A stretch of 64,000 bases of DNA from Isoetes taiwanensis (taxonomy: Eukaryota; Streptophyta; Lycopodiopsida; Isoetales; Isoetaceae): the NCBI GenBank assembly GCA_021234155.1, contig JAJEKV010000052.1:7367358-7431357 (forward strand). The letters are read 5' to 3'. Under the pieces are notes generated by a model. It did not search any database. It saw only the letters and a program-made list of their open reading frames with translations, and was not told where the DNA came from. Below, piece after piece: positions 1 to 14,375 of the stretch (positions are counted from its first letter, which is position 1; each line of letters opens with the position of its first letter). The position numbers and the translations under genes were made by a program.

Positions 1-382
1 CTTTCAAAATGGATTTACACAGGTGTTTACAGACTTAGTGCAAAAAGGAAAATCAATGCTTTTTGTGATGCGTCAATAACCATATTGGTTACCATATGTA
101 CTTAACCATTATGCTTAGCCAAGTACTTTTGGCATACTTGCTCAACCAAATATTATCGTGGCATACATACTGGGAAAGGACTCGCGAGAGACACAAAATC
201 GGCGCTTCCTCTTCTCTCAGCAGTACCTTATTCTCTTTGAATTGTTTCCAGGCAGGGGAGGGGCTTATTCCTGCCTGGTTTGGCCAATTTGGCGTTGCTT
301 TCCTGCTGTCCTTTCCGGTCTTTAGCCTTCATCCTGTGACCTTCGTCCTCGATCCTAGTTTGTTAAGGAAGTCCTTTGGTAT
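1..382. other. no gene recognised
   Basis: No convincing coding sequence. The only notable item is a 35-bp motif at 169-203 (begins CTGGGAAAGGACTCGCGAGA) that recurs in the same orientation at 1922-1956, next to the tyrosine-recombinase relic. Confidence 0.5.
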
Positions 383-454
383 TCGGGCGCTTTGTTGGTT
401 TCATGCGAGTCGCAGTGCAAGAATGTCGTCGATTCGCGTAGCGAATCGGCATTC

Positions 455-520
455 TTGCTCAAGACGAGCATGCATGCATTGCATGCGTCGCATGCATGCA
501 TCGCATGCGTTTTGGGCCGT
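455..520. repeat. GCATGC-rich palindromic tract
   Basis: Overlapping GCATGC/TGCATGCA palindromes, flanked on the left by a small inverted pair around CGATTCGCGTAGCGAATCG. The same tract, shorter, lies in the inverted copy near 21350-21415. Confidence 0.7.
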
Positions 521-676
521 TCATCAGGTTGGGCGTTTGCTACTTATTGCAGAGTTCTTCATCGACGTTTCATCGGCGCTTCCTCTTCTCTCAGCAGTAC
601 CTTATTCTCTTTGAACCCACCCCCCCTCTCCTTCTTTGTTTATTATATTTTGTACAAGTTCTGTTTATCATGTTTT

Positions 677-725
677 TCCACCCCGTGGGTGATGCTTTTT
701 TTCCACCCACTGGGTGATGCTATTC
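677..725 (+). repeat. CACCC-NNN-GGGTG palindrome array, cluster 1
   Basis: Two units of a motif of about 20 bp, consensus CCACCCxxTGGGTGATGCT, whose core is an inverted repeat with a 3-nt loop. The same motif occurs in clusters at 1552-1715 and 8222-8333 (minus), 9934-10035 (minus) and 27301-27525 (plus). Confidence 0.75.
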
Positions 726-850
726 TTTGGTATGTTTCTCGTTTGTTGTTGGTGATGTGCAGGTACAGGTTGGCGAGCGCCATCCGTTTTGATTTCTCCA
801 TGCGCGGGTTTTTGGGAGCGATTCTATGCCTTACGTTTGTCTAAGCCCCT

Positions 851-931
851 TGCCGAAGGCTTATCACTAGGGTTTTTCCTCGAAAACCCGAAAGGGCGGG
901 GTTTTTTAATCCCGGTGATAAGCTTTCGGCA
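851..931 (+). repeat. GGGATTAAAAAACCCC-type hairpin, copy 1
   Basis: Outer arms 851-867 and 915-931 pair with one mismatch. Inside is a conserved core (reverse complement of GGGATTAAAAAACCCCGCCC) plus a nested small hairpin (GGGTTTT..GAAAACCC). Further copies are at 1169-1245 and 20891-20968, and a degenerate one at 19061-19131. The outer stem sequence differs between copies while pairing is kept. Confidence 0.75.
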
Positions 932-1168
932 GGTACATCAGCCACTCATCTATTAGCATTGTATTTGTTTTGGGGTCCAAATGACATAATTGGATTTTCC
1001 CTTTATTTTTCGTGGGTAGTTCGCATGTGTGCGGCTATCCACTGTCCACCATTGTCATTCATCACAGCAACAGTATACAATGTTTGGAAGAGAGAGGGGT
1101 AGCCGACCATAGGAACAATATCGGACTACCCCATAAGAAAATATGCCAAGGCAATATAGAAGGGCAAT

Positions 1169-1245
1169 GGCGACAACTTCTCATCGGGATAAAAAACCCC
1201 GCCCTTTCGGGTTTTCGAGGAAAACCCTAATGAGAAATGGTCGCC
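1169..1245 (-). repeat. GGGATTAAAAAACCCC-type hairpin, copy 2
   Basis: Same core as copy 1 in the opposite orientation. Outer arms begin GGCGACAACTTCTCA (1169-1183) and end TGAGAAATGGTCGCC (1231-1245). The arm sequence differs from copy 1 but remains self-complementary. Confidence 0.7.
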
Positions 1246-1551
1246 ACCAACCTCGAATGTGTTGCCTGGAGAACAGAGAGAAAACGGACGAAAGAGAAGG
1301 CGAACATAGAGCACGACCCCAGACAATGGTGAAAAAACCCCGAAGGTAACGAAGAGGAGGACGAACAGAAGTGCGACAGGTCCCCAGCAACTGGCGGAAT
1401 ATACGAAAATCTGCAAGACCCTAACTCCCAAAAAAACACCCGTAACGGTTAGAACCACAAAACAAGCATAGCCATAAAAAGAAGCTGGATCAACAAAGGA
1501 CCGAAGAGACGAGAAATAAAAATAGGTAGAAAGAACATAACAGGAAAAGAT

Positions 1552-1715
1552 AGCATCACCCATAGGGTGGAAAAAGCATCACCCAGCGGGTGGAAAATCA
1601 CTATATCAAAATATGCCTCACCCTCAAGGTGGAAATAGATAGCATCACCCACAGGTGGAGAATAACCCAGTAGAATGCGAAGGAAACAACATGGAAAAGC
1701 CACACCCACAGGTGG
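1552..1715 (-). repeat. CACCC-NNN-GGGTG palindrome array, cluster 2
   Basis: About five units of the TAGCATCACCCxxxGGGTGG motif, spaced irregularly (near 1552, 1577, 1616, 1641 and 1699), opposite in orientation to cluster 1. Some units have lost part of the palindrome, such as CACCCACAGGTGG. Confidence 0.75.
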
Positions 1716-1789
1716 AGAACACAAAAGTGCATGAACAAATAAAAATATATAAATGAAAAAGAGGTATATGCCCAATGAAAGGGGGGGGG

Positions 1790-1922
1790 AAAGGGGGAAG
1801 CTACGAGAACGAAGAATGCTTTGCCAGGAGAAGACGCCGATAACCAAGCGGAAAACGACAATGGCCTAATATAAAAGCCGTCCTTTTCGAATGGCGATCC
1901 GATGGCTCGGATCGATGGGATT
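1790..1922. repeat. 133-bp repeat shared with 13535-13667
   Basis: Starts near AAGCTACGAGAACGAAGAAT and ends ATGGCGATCCGATGGCTCGG followed by ATCGATGGGAT. The second copy at 13535-13667 matches closely with small indels. Homology stops abruptly after GGGAT, so this is probably a true element end. Confidence 0.7.
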
Positions 1923-1979
1923 CTGGGAAAGGACTCGCGAGAGACACAAAACCGGCCGACTACCAAAGGACTTCCTCCA

Positions 1980-2261
1980 CTATAAGCCCAGCCGCCGCGA
2001 CACCTCCAAGTGTTGAGTCGGATCGCGAAGCACATAGCGAGAGTGAGAAGAAGAAGAGCGCCAGCGACCGTGAGCACGCGCAGCCTCATGTGGAACTCCC
2101 CGAGCAGCAGCTGCTGAAGCTCCTCCGTGACGAGCCGAATGAGTACCATATTGGGATGGGTTTAAGCCGATAGCCAGAAGACACTCCCGCCACGGAAAGA
2201 TAAGCCAACTGCGAATAAGACAAAGTGGAACTAACGAAAACAAAGAATCTCCCAAATCCAT
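1980..2261 (-). pseudogene. tyrosine recombinase C-terminal relic
   Basis: A 93-residue frame carries the end of a tyrosine recombinase catalytic domain. It shows an H-x-x-R motif (GTHSARHGGAS), a downstream HGRW box and a likely nucleophile Tyr in SRYVL, in correct order and roughly correct spacing. The N-terminal part with the first catalytic Arg is absent, so the fragment cannot be active. Eukaryotic enzymes of this kind come mainly from DIRS-like retrotransposons and Cryptons; the fragment alone does not tell which. The 110-bp repeat at 2195-2305 overlaps its upstream end. A second, different relic lies at 22740-22925. Confidence 0.65.
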
Positions 2262-2657
2262 AAAAATGGTACACCTACAACATCACCCATCACCGATGTT
2301 CAAGAACACAGAATGCAACTTCGTGAAGCAACAAAATAATTGCGCTAATATAGAATGTGCCGAAGATAATACCCCATGCACAATAACTCAATATATGCCA
2401 TATCTAGAGAAAGATAAACATCAAAAAGAAAAAATGATCCATTAGAAACCCCTGTCACTAGAAAGCCAACGAGGGAATATACATGCTAAAGGAAATGAAA
2501 ACACAATGAGGATGAAATGGTACATATTGTAAGTAAAACTATTCACGGAAAGATAAGCCAACTGCGAATAAGACAAAGTGGAGCTAACGAAAACAAAGAA
2601 TCTCCCAAATCCATAAAAATGGTACACCTAACAACATCACCCATCACCAATGTGCAA
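2195..2657. repeat. direct repeat, two 110-bp copies
   Basis: 2195-2304 and 2548-2656 are nearly identical (both start CACGGAAAGATAAGCCAACT) with a 353-bp period. The spacer has no recognisable gene. This may be a tandem duplication within the surrounding repeat. Confidence 0.85.
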
Positions 2658-2659
2658 GC

Positions 2660-2841
2660 ACGCAGGCTCCCGGATGATCATGCCAAAAAAGAAAAAATCT
2701 TAAACGCAAGCCCAAATATGCAAATCCAAGGATAGGTCCAAAACCAAATACATAATATACATATAAGAAATTTAGCCACAAAGGACAAAACACTTTAATG
2801 GGACAGAAAAGGACTCAGAAAATTTAAGTGGAATGACAATA

Positions 2842-2842
<1 letters not shown>
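2660..2842. repeat. left flank of GA tract, copy 1
   Basis: Close to 90% like 8995-9203 by eye (shared stretch CCGGATGATCATGCCAAAAA). In both copies it ends in a GA tract. Together with 7627-8390 it forms the host repeat into which the LINE was inserted. Confidence 0.8.
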
Positions 2843-2998
<156 letters not shown>

Positions 2999-3051
2999 GA
3001 AGTGTATTAAGTCTTTGGGAGGCCTCAAAGGCCTAAAAGACAACCAAACTT

Positions 3052-6000
3052 TTACACATCATCATAAAAGAGTAGATGAGTTTCAGAATCCTCATCTAAC
3101 TCGTCACTCTCACTCAACATATTATCATCCTCTATAATGTTATTCAATCTCTTCAGACAATTCTCTCTACATCTCATCAATTCTAATATATATGCCCCAA
3201 TCTTATCTCCTCCCAAGGTAAAGAAGGTACAAAGATCTTGGGCATTAATCCCATGTTGTGCTCTTAATGCATGATAAGCACTACAATGAAGCAATGCATG
3301 TTCTTCATCTTCTATTTGTTCTTCCCCGCAAATCTTACAATATCTCTCCATCCTAGGGATAACATGTCCCCATCTACCAGTTTCCACTCCCAAATGATGC
3401 GAGCTAAGACGTATTCGTCCTATTGCATGCCTTTTCTTTATAGAGATATTCTCATGTAGGTACTTGGCTATTCCCAAACTAGGATTCATACTTTGCCTGT
3501 ATAGAATCATTTTTGTTTTAGGTTGAGACCACATCTTCTTGTATACCTTACCAAAAACCCATTGTCTCAAGTTATTGCCTACCAGAAGTGCCTCCTGCCA
3601 GTCAATATCCCATTTCCTTAGCCATCTTACAACATCTTGAAACCATCCTTTATCCTTGCTAACCAAAAGGGCCTTGTGAGGGAGTCTTGTGCTGTCCATG
3701 GTATCCACTTTTTTCAGGTATCTAATGCATCTGATTAACGCTTCTCCTTCTAAAGGCATAAGCCCACATTCAGTTAACATCATTTGATATGGAGTCTGAG
3801 CTTTTACCCCTATCTCAAGGCGTATGAATTTCTTTAGAATTTGCTCTAAATCATCCCATAATCCCTGTGAGAGGCTAGGCCCCCATATCTCACTGCCATA
3901 TAATGCTACACTGCGTACTAGTGAAACAAAAGTTTCGCTTAATGACCAAGACCATAAATGTGCTTTCTCGGCATAGGCTCGCATAGCATAAAGAGCCTTA
4001 TAACTTCCATCGATTCTCTCTGCTGTATGCACATGTTCCATCTATGGTTCTGTGGAAAATCAACCCCAAGTATTTATAGGAATCACATGTATTCACCGAG
4101 CTCCCTTATATTGAAATAATTCTCGTTTAAGTGCCCCCATCGTCATGATATTTGTCTTATCCAAGTTCACTTGCATTCCCATGGTATCACGAATGGCCAG
4201 CCCATCTAAATGTTTTCGCATGTGTTCTCGGTGATCCGCAAAAATAACTACGCCATCAAGATACATTAGTATCTGTACCACATAGCCATAAATATCTGTC
4301 CCCTCTGGGCAATTGTCATGTAACCAGCCCTCAAGACTGTCAATGAACAATCCAAACAGAGTGGGAGATATTGGGCAGCCCTGCTTGACCCCCATATTGC
4401 TATCAATATATTCTGGGTTTTCTACAGAGAGGGGAAAGGAAAGCTGTATCAATACCTTTTCATATAATACTTGCACTGCTGCCCGTAATTGTTCTGGCAC
4501 CTCTAATTTCTCCAATCTCTCCCACAATTTAGGTCTAGGCACTCTATCAAAGGCCTTTCTAAAATCCACAAAGGCTACATATGCAGGCTTCTTAGTCCCC
4601 TTAACTGTGTCAAATATTGATTTGAGCACTAATAAATGATCCATCGTAGATCTTCCAGCACGGAAACCTGCCTGTGTTTCCGATCTTTTGTGATTGCTCT
4701 CCGCCCACATACCAATTCTCTTCTCCAAAATAGATGCCAGCAACTTCGTTAACAAGCCACTTACCAGTATTGTTCTGTAATTATTAATTTCCCCCGCTGC
4801 ACCACCTTTATGCACTGGTACCACCCGATTAATCTGCCATTGTTGAGGCATTCCTTGTGACACTGCTTTCGTTAACAGATCTGAAATAATAGGATGGATT
4901 TTGGGCCCTGCCCATTTGATATGTTCCGCGCAAAGACCTTGAAGATCCTTGGCTTTACCGTTTGCCAAACGTGATATGCCATCCGCTACTTCTTCTGTTG
5001 AAATCAATAAGTTTGATCTGTTATAGTGGATAGAATCAGAATTCCCTTCTGAATCATGATAGAGATTATATACATGTTTCCAAAGCACATCCGACTGCAA
5101 AGGGAATTCCTGTTTTCTTCTCTTGCGCAGTGTGTTCCAAAAACTTTTGGGTTCCAATAGGTAGCTGTTGCACAGAGACTCCTGTTTATGATAAGTAAAC
5201 TGCCTTTTCTTTTGCCGAATTATCTTTCTATATTCTTTTCTATAATATTCTTTTACCATGCCATGGCTATTTCTCCATTGAGCTTTTGCTTCCTTACAAG
5301 CTTGGTCGTACCATGCATTACACGGTAGCCCTTTCCGAGCACGCTTAGAGGTAAAAACCTCTTTGGCGGTACCTGAAAGCAGATCACATAATTGCTTGCT
5401 AGCCATTGACAAGTCTGCATCCCACTTAATGGATTCCAGATCTTGCTCCAGCTTAGCCCTGTAGCAATCTTTCAAACCAGGTCTAAGACAATATCCTTGC
5501 TGTATTATTTCCTTTATCTGACAATCTGGTGTATTGATATCCATTGTGAGCTTCAACGGGCAGTGATCCGATTCTAGCTGTTCCTCCATAACCTGAAATT
5601 CTGTGATATGATGTAATGTTTGATCTGCCATTATAATATAGTCAACAATGCTCCTGGATCTACACGTAGTCCTCTCCGTCCCAGGGAATCTATCCAATCC
5701 ATTACATATCATCATGTTAGCACTACAGCAAAGGGTCAAAAGGAACCGACCAGTTCTGGTAATGGTGTGATCCTGTGATTGTCTATTCCACCCATTAGAT
5801 ATCAATTCATCCTTGTCCATATACTCTAACCAGAGCGGGTCATGTATGTCTGTATAGATTGCTGCTTGTCTATCACCTGTCCTACCATTAAAGTCTCCAG
5901 CTAAAATTACTTCCCCTTTCCTTTGAAAATACATTATGTCCTGTTCAATTCCAAAAAAAGGATCATCCTGTGAGGCATCTGTTTCCTTGTATACTTTTTG

Positions 6001-6360
6001 ATGTCTTGGAGCAAAGTAACAAATGGCTAAATAGTATTCTGTTTGTAAACCGTTTATCTTCAACCACATATATTGCCCATTTTTATCCTGTTTAATACCT
6101 GTCACCAGTTCTGTGTATCTTTGTCTTACATAACATGCCAGCCCACCGTTTCCGTTATCTGTTGTTCCAAATCTGTTACTTCTTACTGTACAAATTAACT
6201 CAAATCCCTGTATCATAGGTAGCGCATATAACTCATGTTCTTTGGTCTCCATAAAGCATATCATATCCACATCTGTCAATACATCCTGCATCGTGACTAC
6301 TTTTTCCATTGTCAATCTATTAATGTTCCATATGATTATGCGAAGACCTCCCGCATTTCC
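3052..6360 (-). pseudogene. LINE ORF2: endonuclease-reverse transcriptase
   Basis: Reads from just after the ORF1 stop. The EN domain starts at IIWNINRL, continues through AGDFNGRTGD and ends with SDHCP. RT shows FVDFRKAFDRV, GVKQGCPISP and then YLDG at 4255-4270 where active enzymes have (F/Y)xDD, so the second catalytic Asp is lost. Two frameshifts around 4045-4100 separate a 740-residue frame from a 329-residue C-terminal frame. The latter contains a Cys/His knuckle (CKICGEE..EHALLHC). The first ATG of the frame (6315) lies after the WNINRL strand, whose Asn is part of the endonuclease core. Translation from that ATG would therefore lose a catalytic residue. Confidence 0.9.
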
Positions 6361-8390
<2,030 letters not shown>

Positions 8391-8994
8391 TCTAAACATA
8401 GCTAAATAGCAAATATGATAAATAATAATAGCACAATGCACGATGATATCCCAATACACTGTGAACAAAGAGCTCAACGGCTAGCTAGAAATGTATGCCC
8501 TGACAAATGATGCATAAGGATAGCATAATGCACAATGCACAATGATAGCACAATTTACAGTGAAAAAGATCTCAACAACCTGCCTAGAAAGGAATTCCCC
8601 AAGACAACTAGAATGCGACAAGACGAGCACCCTCCATGGATGTGTCTAGGAAGTTCTTATATGAATGCAAATCACGGACTCATGTCCATGGAGGTTTTTC
8701 TCATCTGAACACAGATCACGGACTGAAGTCCGTGCATGTGTAGCCCGACACATAGACAATAAGACAAAGAAGAAACTCAACCTAGGGCAATGTGTAAGCT
8801 GTATATACAAAATATTCAAATCCAAGTATAAGTTCAAACCCAAATACATAATATACATATAAGAAATTTAGCTACAACGAACAAAGAGGTGGAAAACAGG
8901 TCGCAAAATACTTTAATTCCAAGAATTGAGAATGCAACTTCATGAAGCAACAAAAAATAATTGCGCTTAATACAAAGGAACAAAGGAATCAACA
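8391..8994. other. no gene; short duplicated blocks
   Basis: AT-rich. Contains two near-repeats around TGCAAATCACGGACTCATGTCCATGG (8667 and 8709) and a block at 8820-8945 that resembles both 2720-2780 and 2305-2345. Confidence 0.5.
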
Positions 8995-9334
<340 letters not shown>

Positions 9335-9357
9335 TTTTGGAGGAGAAGAGGAAGCCG

Positions 9358-10080
<723 letters not shown>

Positions 10081-10745
10081 CCAAAGTCATGTAAACACTA
10101 AAATGCGATATCTATCGATAAAACCACGTATACAAACTCAAACCAAACAAGATAAATCCAATCTTATGTCTAGATGTAAAGATGGGTAACGCAAGACAAA
10201 TAGGAAATGTGGTCTGGAAACAACTTGGTCGAGAGCCATGACCAAAAAAAAAAAAAAAAATGTATGAAAGGAACATGAAATTCAATATGTAAACAAACGA
10301 AGATAGATCATCGGATAGAAGCCAGAACATCCCAAGATAAGGTACCCTTATTGCATACCCCATAGGCATAGGGAGAAGTAAAACTTTTAACTAACAATAC
10401 GCTAAAGTTGGCAGAAGGTTCCGAATATTGCCCAAGAAAACAACTCAACAGTGAAGATGACCTTCCCTAAAAATGGGAAGACCGCTATCAAAATAGATCA
10501 CGTGAATGCAACATAGGGATAATAGCAAGGGAAACAACAAGAGTGACGAAAACATAAGGTGCCAGAGATGAAAATGACAATAGATGTAGAATAATATGCC
10601 ATAAGGACCAGAATCGCCCCATATTCAAAAAGCAATATACACATGCAAAAATACACCTCATGGAAAAACGCATTAATTATCAAGTGAAACCCATGCAAAT
10701 GCACCCATAAGTTCAAAAGGCCAAAGCTCTCCCATTATCCTAAAG
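10081..10745. other. no gene recognised
   Basis: AT-rich, only short spurious frames and a poly(A) run near 10243-10260. Confidence 0.5.
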
Positions 10746-10905
10746 AAATTCCAAACCAATGGGAAAGAAACATGTCTAGACAAATTGATTATGTAACAAG
10801 ATGAATCTTAACAAATGACCCCAAAAAATTCCAAACCAATGGGAAAGAAACATGTCTAGACAAATTGATTATGTAACAAGATGAATCTTAACAAATGACC
10901 CCAAA
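10746..10905. repeat. 80-bp tandem duplication
   Basis: Units 10746-10825 and 10826-10905 are essentially identical (AAATTCCAAACCAATGGGAA...). The near identity points to a recent duplication. Confidence 0.9.
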
Positions 10906-11591
10906 ATATGACGCTAAGGAGTACGAAAAGAAATGCACATGGGAGCAAATGCAGCAAATAGGAAACATGTGAAAACCACATTTGCACAATGAAAATCCCA
11001 AGGTCTATCCGTATGTGCCAAGCTAGAAACCTGCCAAGAGAAGTTACCTTAATTGTTGCGTAGTAATGTGCACAAATGAGAATGAACCGAAGAGAATAAA
11101 AGAGCACCACAAGATTAGAAATTTAACATTGGCAAATCCCAAATGCTGTCGCGTGGTGAAGTTGACAAAAAGGCAACATAAGCCAGACACGAGAAAAAGG
11201 AAAAATAAAAATAAAAATAAAGATGTGCTCCAAAGAGCAAAAGACCACAAAAAGGCCAGAGTAACAAACGCAATGCAATAGTGCAAAGGGTTAAGAAATG
11301 TAGGGTGTAAATAGAAGATCAAATATGAAAGAAACAAGATGGACTAAACGGACGAAATGAATATGGGTATGCATATAGTAGAATAGAGGAATTCCGATAA
11401 ACAAAAAGTTGAAGGATGCGATGCCAAGCACGTAAGTAAATATCAATACAAATCCCCATAAGTAAAGAGGAATATGTGATGAATGAAAGCTCTAAGGTAA
11501 ATGAACAAAAGGAGAAAGGACAAGCGAGCCCGATCACGGACATGGAGAAGGCACAGGCCGGAGATTGGGATGGCAAAGGAGGCTGGAGAAG
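10906..11591. other. no gene recognised
   Basis: No frame with recognisable domains on either strand. Confidence 0.5.
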
Positions 11592-11875
11592 TGACGTGTA
11601 GCAACTTACAAGGGAACTAACACACGATAAAGGTGTAAAGCCCTAATACACTGAAAAGAGTTGATTGTGAAAATAAAAATGTGGGGGTTGACAATAACCT
11701 AGGAAGTAGTTGGAAGTTGAAAATAAGTGGTGAACGTGTATAACAACAAAAATGACGTGGCAACTTACAAGGGAACTAACACACTAGAAAGGTGTAAAGG
11801 CATAATTAATGGAAAAGAGTCGATTTTACACTAACCTAGGAAGTAGATGGAAGAGTGGTTGTATAACAACAAAGG
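11592..11875. repeat. imperfect tandem repeat, period about 160 bp
   Basis: Two units share GCAACTTACAAGGGAACTAA, AAGGTGTAAAG, AAAAGAGT and CTAACCTAGGAAGTAG in the same order, with a larger deletion in the second. They lie on the 3' side of the tRNA-like block at 11905-11985 when read on the minus strand. Confidence 0.75.
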
Positions 11876-11904
11876 GCAAACCTAGAATGTAACATTAAAA
11901 TGAT

Positions 11905-11985
11905 AATGCGGGCATACCCAGGGTTTGAACCAGCATCTTCAAATAGGGCAGCCAACGGCCTGCCCAAGGAGCTACTTCTGCATAA
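11905..11985 (-). repeat. tRNA-like block, possible SINE head
   Basis: On the minus strand AGTAGCTCCTTGGGC resembles a Pol III A box and GGTTCAAACCC a B box, with spacing near that of a tRNA. The acceptor arms do not pair (5' GCAGAAG against 3' ATGCCCGC), so this is not a functional tRNA. A tRNA-derived SINE head or a decayed tRNA is plausible. Confidence 0.35.
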
Positions 11986-13291
11986 CGATTTGGAGAAAGA
12001 AAAAAGCAAACCTAGCGAAGAAACAGGGCTGTAGAGAAAAGGGCGAGCCATCTACAGACTATAGCAAGACAAAAGAGATTGGTCGAGCTGGACGGAATTG
12101 AAACCGGTCAGGCAGATCGGCTTAGGGAGTGAAGGCAGGAAAAAGATATTAGGAAAAAGCTGCCATCTGTTTGCCCACAGTCGATCTACTTACAACACGG
12201 GCGGATTCAAAGAACGATTCAAAGATCAAGACTTCGTCGAACGCCCAAAACCCCATCCACTCCAGATTCGGTTCTTGACTGTGCAGATTTTCAGCTGTAA
12301 GGCATGACAATGGGCGAGAAGAAGAGGTCGCGGCAAAAAGTCCGCGGTAACAAGCAGGATCAAGAGCCACCAATAGGGCTCCCGCTACTGACTAGAAAAA
12401 GCTGCAAACAAAAACATGTCAAATCTATGGAAAAGAGGAAAATTTTTTAATTTAAGCGATGGAGAACTTATCATGAATGGAAAACAAGGGAAACTAACAA
12501 AGTAGGTAAGGGACTAGCAATTGAGGTAGGAATCTAAAGGACGAAAACGGCTGGTCGCATGCAACACTCTACATGCGGGCCAGCGATCAGCGATCTGCCA
12601 ATCCATCCAGAGGCTGGAGCCCAATTAGAAAAGAAAAACCTTCCCCGGAGACCCAACGCAGGCTCGATCCGCACCAGATCGCGAGTGCATGGCCCAGCCA
12701 AAGATGTTCGGTGGAGCAGGGCCCAAGTCGGTCTGGTATGGCAGGCCTGGCCCTTGAAGAACCGCCCTGAGATGGGATGAGGAACGTTGAAATGAGGCTC
12801 GACTGCAGCAGATCCAATCTGCAGGACCCCAACAATTGCAGCATCCGCCTTGAATCTCTGACGAGAACATCGCCCAGCACAACGTAACCAAACAACAGAG
12901 GAGAAAAGACAAACAACCCAAGTTTAAACCAAGAGAACACAATTCAAAGAAACTAGAAAAACGATGTAATTCTCTAGCCTAACAGGCTAAACCATCCAGT
13001 GAAGAGAAACAAGTTTTGCAACGGGCCGAATACTGCTGATACCCAAAAAATCCATATCCATCCAGAAACTTAAATCAAAATAAGAAGCAAGGGCCTAGTT
13101 TAATCCAATGCCCGAGATGCCAATACTAAACATGCGCGTGGCGATGCGCAAGCCATCAACCAATAACGAATTTTCCACTCGCAAGAGATTAAAAACACCG
13201 AATGCATAAAGAAATGATGGATATGAAAATACGATCCTGCTAAGAGCAGCCAAACCAGAAGGATCCCGGCAAATTCCTCTGCGAAAGAAGC
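11986..13291. other. no gene recognised
   Basis: Mixed composition with a GC-richer part at 12550-12850. Short frames on both strands show no domain I recognise. Confidence 0.45.
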
Positions 13292-13495
13292 CATGGTGAA
13301 GCTGGACTAGCGCAAAATCGTGGGAAGAGAAGACACGGCGCATGGGGAAGCTGGACTAGGACAAATTCCGCTCAGAAAAGAAGCCATGTTGGAGCTGGAC
13401 TATGGCAGAATCGCGGGAGGAAGAGACATGGGTCCTATGGTGAAGCTGGACTAGGGCAGAATCTTGGGAAGAAGAGACCCGGCTTGGCGAGAAGG
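13292..13495. repeat. minisatellite, about four 45-50 bp units
   Basis: Units begin at GAAGCTGGACTAG-like sequences near 13297, 13345, 13389 and 13440 and continue with GCAGAATC..GGGAAGAAGAGAC. They adjoin the 133-bp element end at 13535-13667. Confidence 0.8.
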
Positions 13496-13534
13496 AGGCC
13501 AACGAAAAACAACAGATAACAGAGAACGGCAGGA

Positions 13535-13667
13535 AGGGAGGGAAGCTACGAGAACGAAGAATGCTGCTGTGAGAAGACGCCGATAACCAGGCGGAAAACG
13601 ACAATGGCTTAATATAGGCGCTCGTCCTTTCCCAGAATGGCGATCCGATGGCTCGGATCGATGGGAT
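13535..13667. repeat. 133-bp repeat, second copy (see 1790-1922)
   Basis: Matches 1790-1922 through GGATCGATGGGAT, then diverges, marking an element boundary at about 13667. Confidence 0.7.
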
Positions 13668-14375
13668 ACCATGCAACATGAGAACTAGATATGTAAGGAG
13701 CTTGGACATTTTTCAAAACATAAATTTCATGCAAGATGATTGCGTAAAGAATACAATATGGTATTTGGGTCGCCTATTTCGTGTATACGTTAATCTGATG
13801 ACGGCACGTGGCATCTCTCTCCACTCCGGAATGGCATTCGACTCGCCCATTCCGCACCTCCGGTTCCAGCCAGTTAACATCCTCTGGTTTATTGAACAAT
13901 TACTCTGTTTGTGTTTCGATCCATAGTTCCGTCCATAGTCCCTTTATACCCTGTTTCTTGTTTTTTTTTTCTTTCTTATATTTCTTTAGCTTGCCTGCGC
14001 CCTGCCAAGCACTATGTTTCTTTGTGCAGTCCTGCGTTGGGTTAGGAAAGAGGCCAGCCATGAGTCGCCTGTAGCTGTAGCCATAGCTTGCTTGTAGCTT
14101 AGAAAAACAGAGCATGCATAAAGCTTTGTCTGCTTGACTGCCGTGCCAGAGCCAAACATAAGAAACACAGAGCATTTCAGTTCTAGAAATAGAAGAAACA
14201 CAGACTATTCCAGTTCCTTTTGGCAAAAACATGCTGGATCCTTGTAAAACTAAACCAAATCATTTGCAATAAGCTTTGCGACAAGCATAACCTGATGCGA
14301 GAACAGGGAGCAGAGAGAAAACTCGCCATCGCCATCGCTGGACCTTAGAAATACTATCTGGCTCCCCAAAATACC
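13668..14375. other. no gene recognised
   Basis: No supported feature. Confidence 0.5.

Larger units (their letters stand above)
383..1110 (+). repeat. dispersed repeat, copy 1 (inverted copy at 20745-21440)
   Basis: Block by block this matches the reverse complement of 20745-21440. Shared blocks are the tract around TTCATCGACGTTTCATCGG with the GCATGC-rich run, a block around GTTGGTGATGTGCAGGT, the GGGATTAAAAAACCCC hairpin and a block around the TTTTTCGTGGGTAG region. No coding capacity is visible. It looks like a non-autonomous transposon of unknown class; termini and target duplications were not identified. Confidence 0.7.

Noticed and set aside
4313-4639. Plus-strand 108-residue ORF
   Set aside because: Antisense shadow of the LINE reverse transcriptase.
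11905-11985. Functional tRNA gene
   Set aside because: A and B box-like sequences are present, but the acceptor arms do not pair and the T arm is imperfect.
12559-12942. Overlapping GC-richer ORFs on both strands
   Set aside because: Four mutually overlapping frames in a short GC-rich patch; none shows a domain or start context worth reporting.
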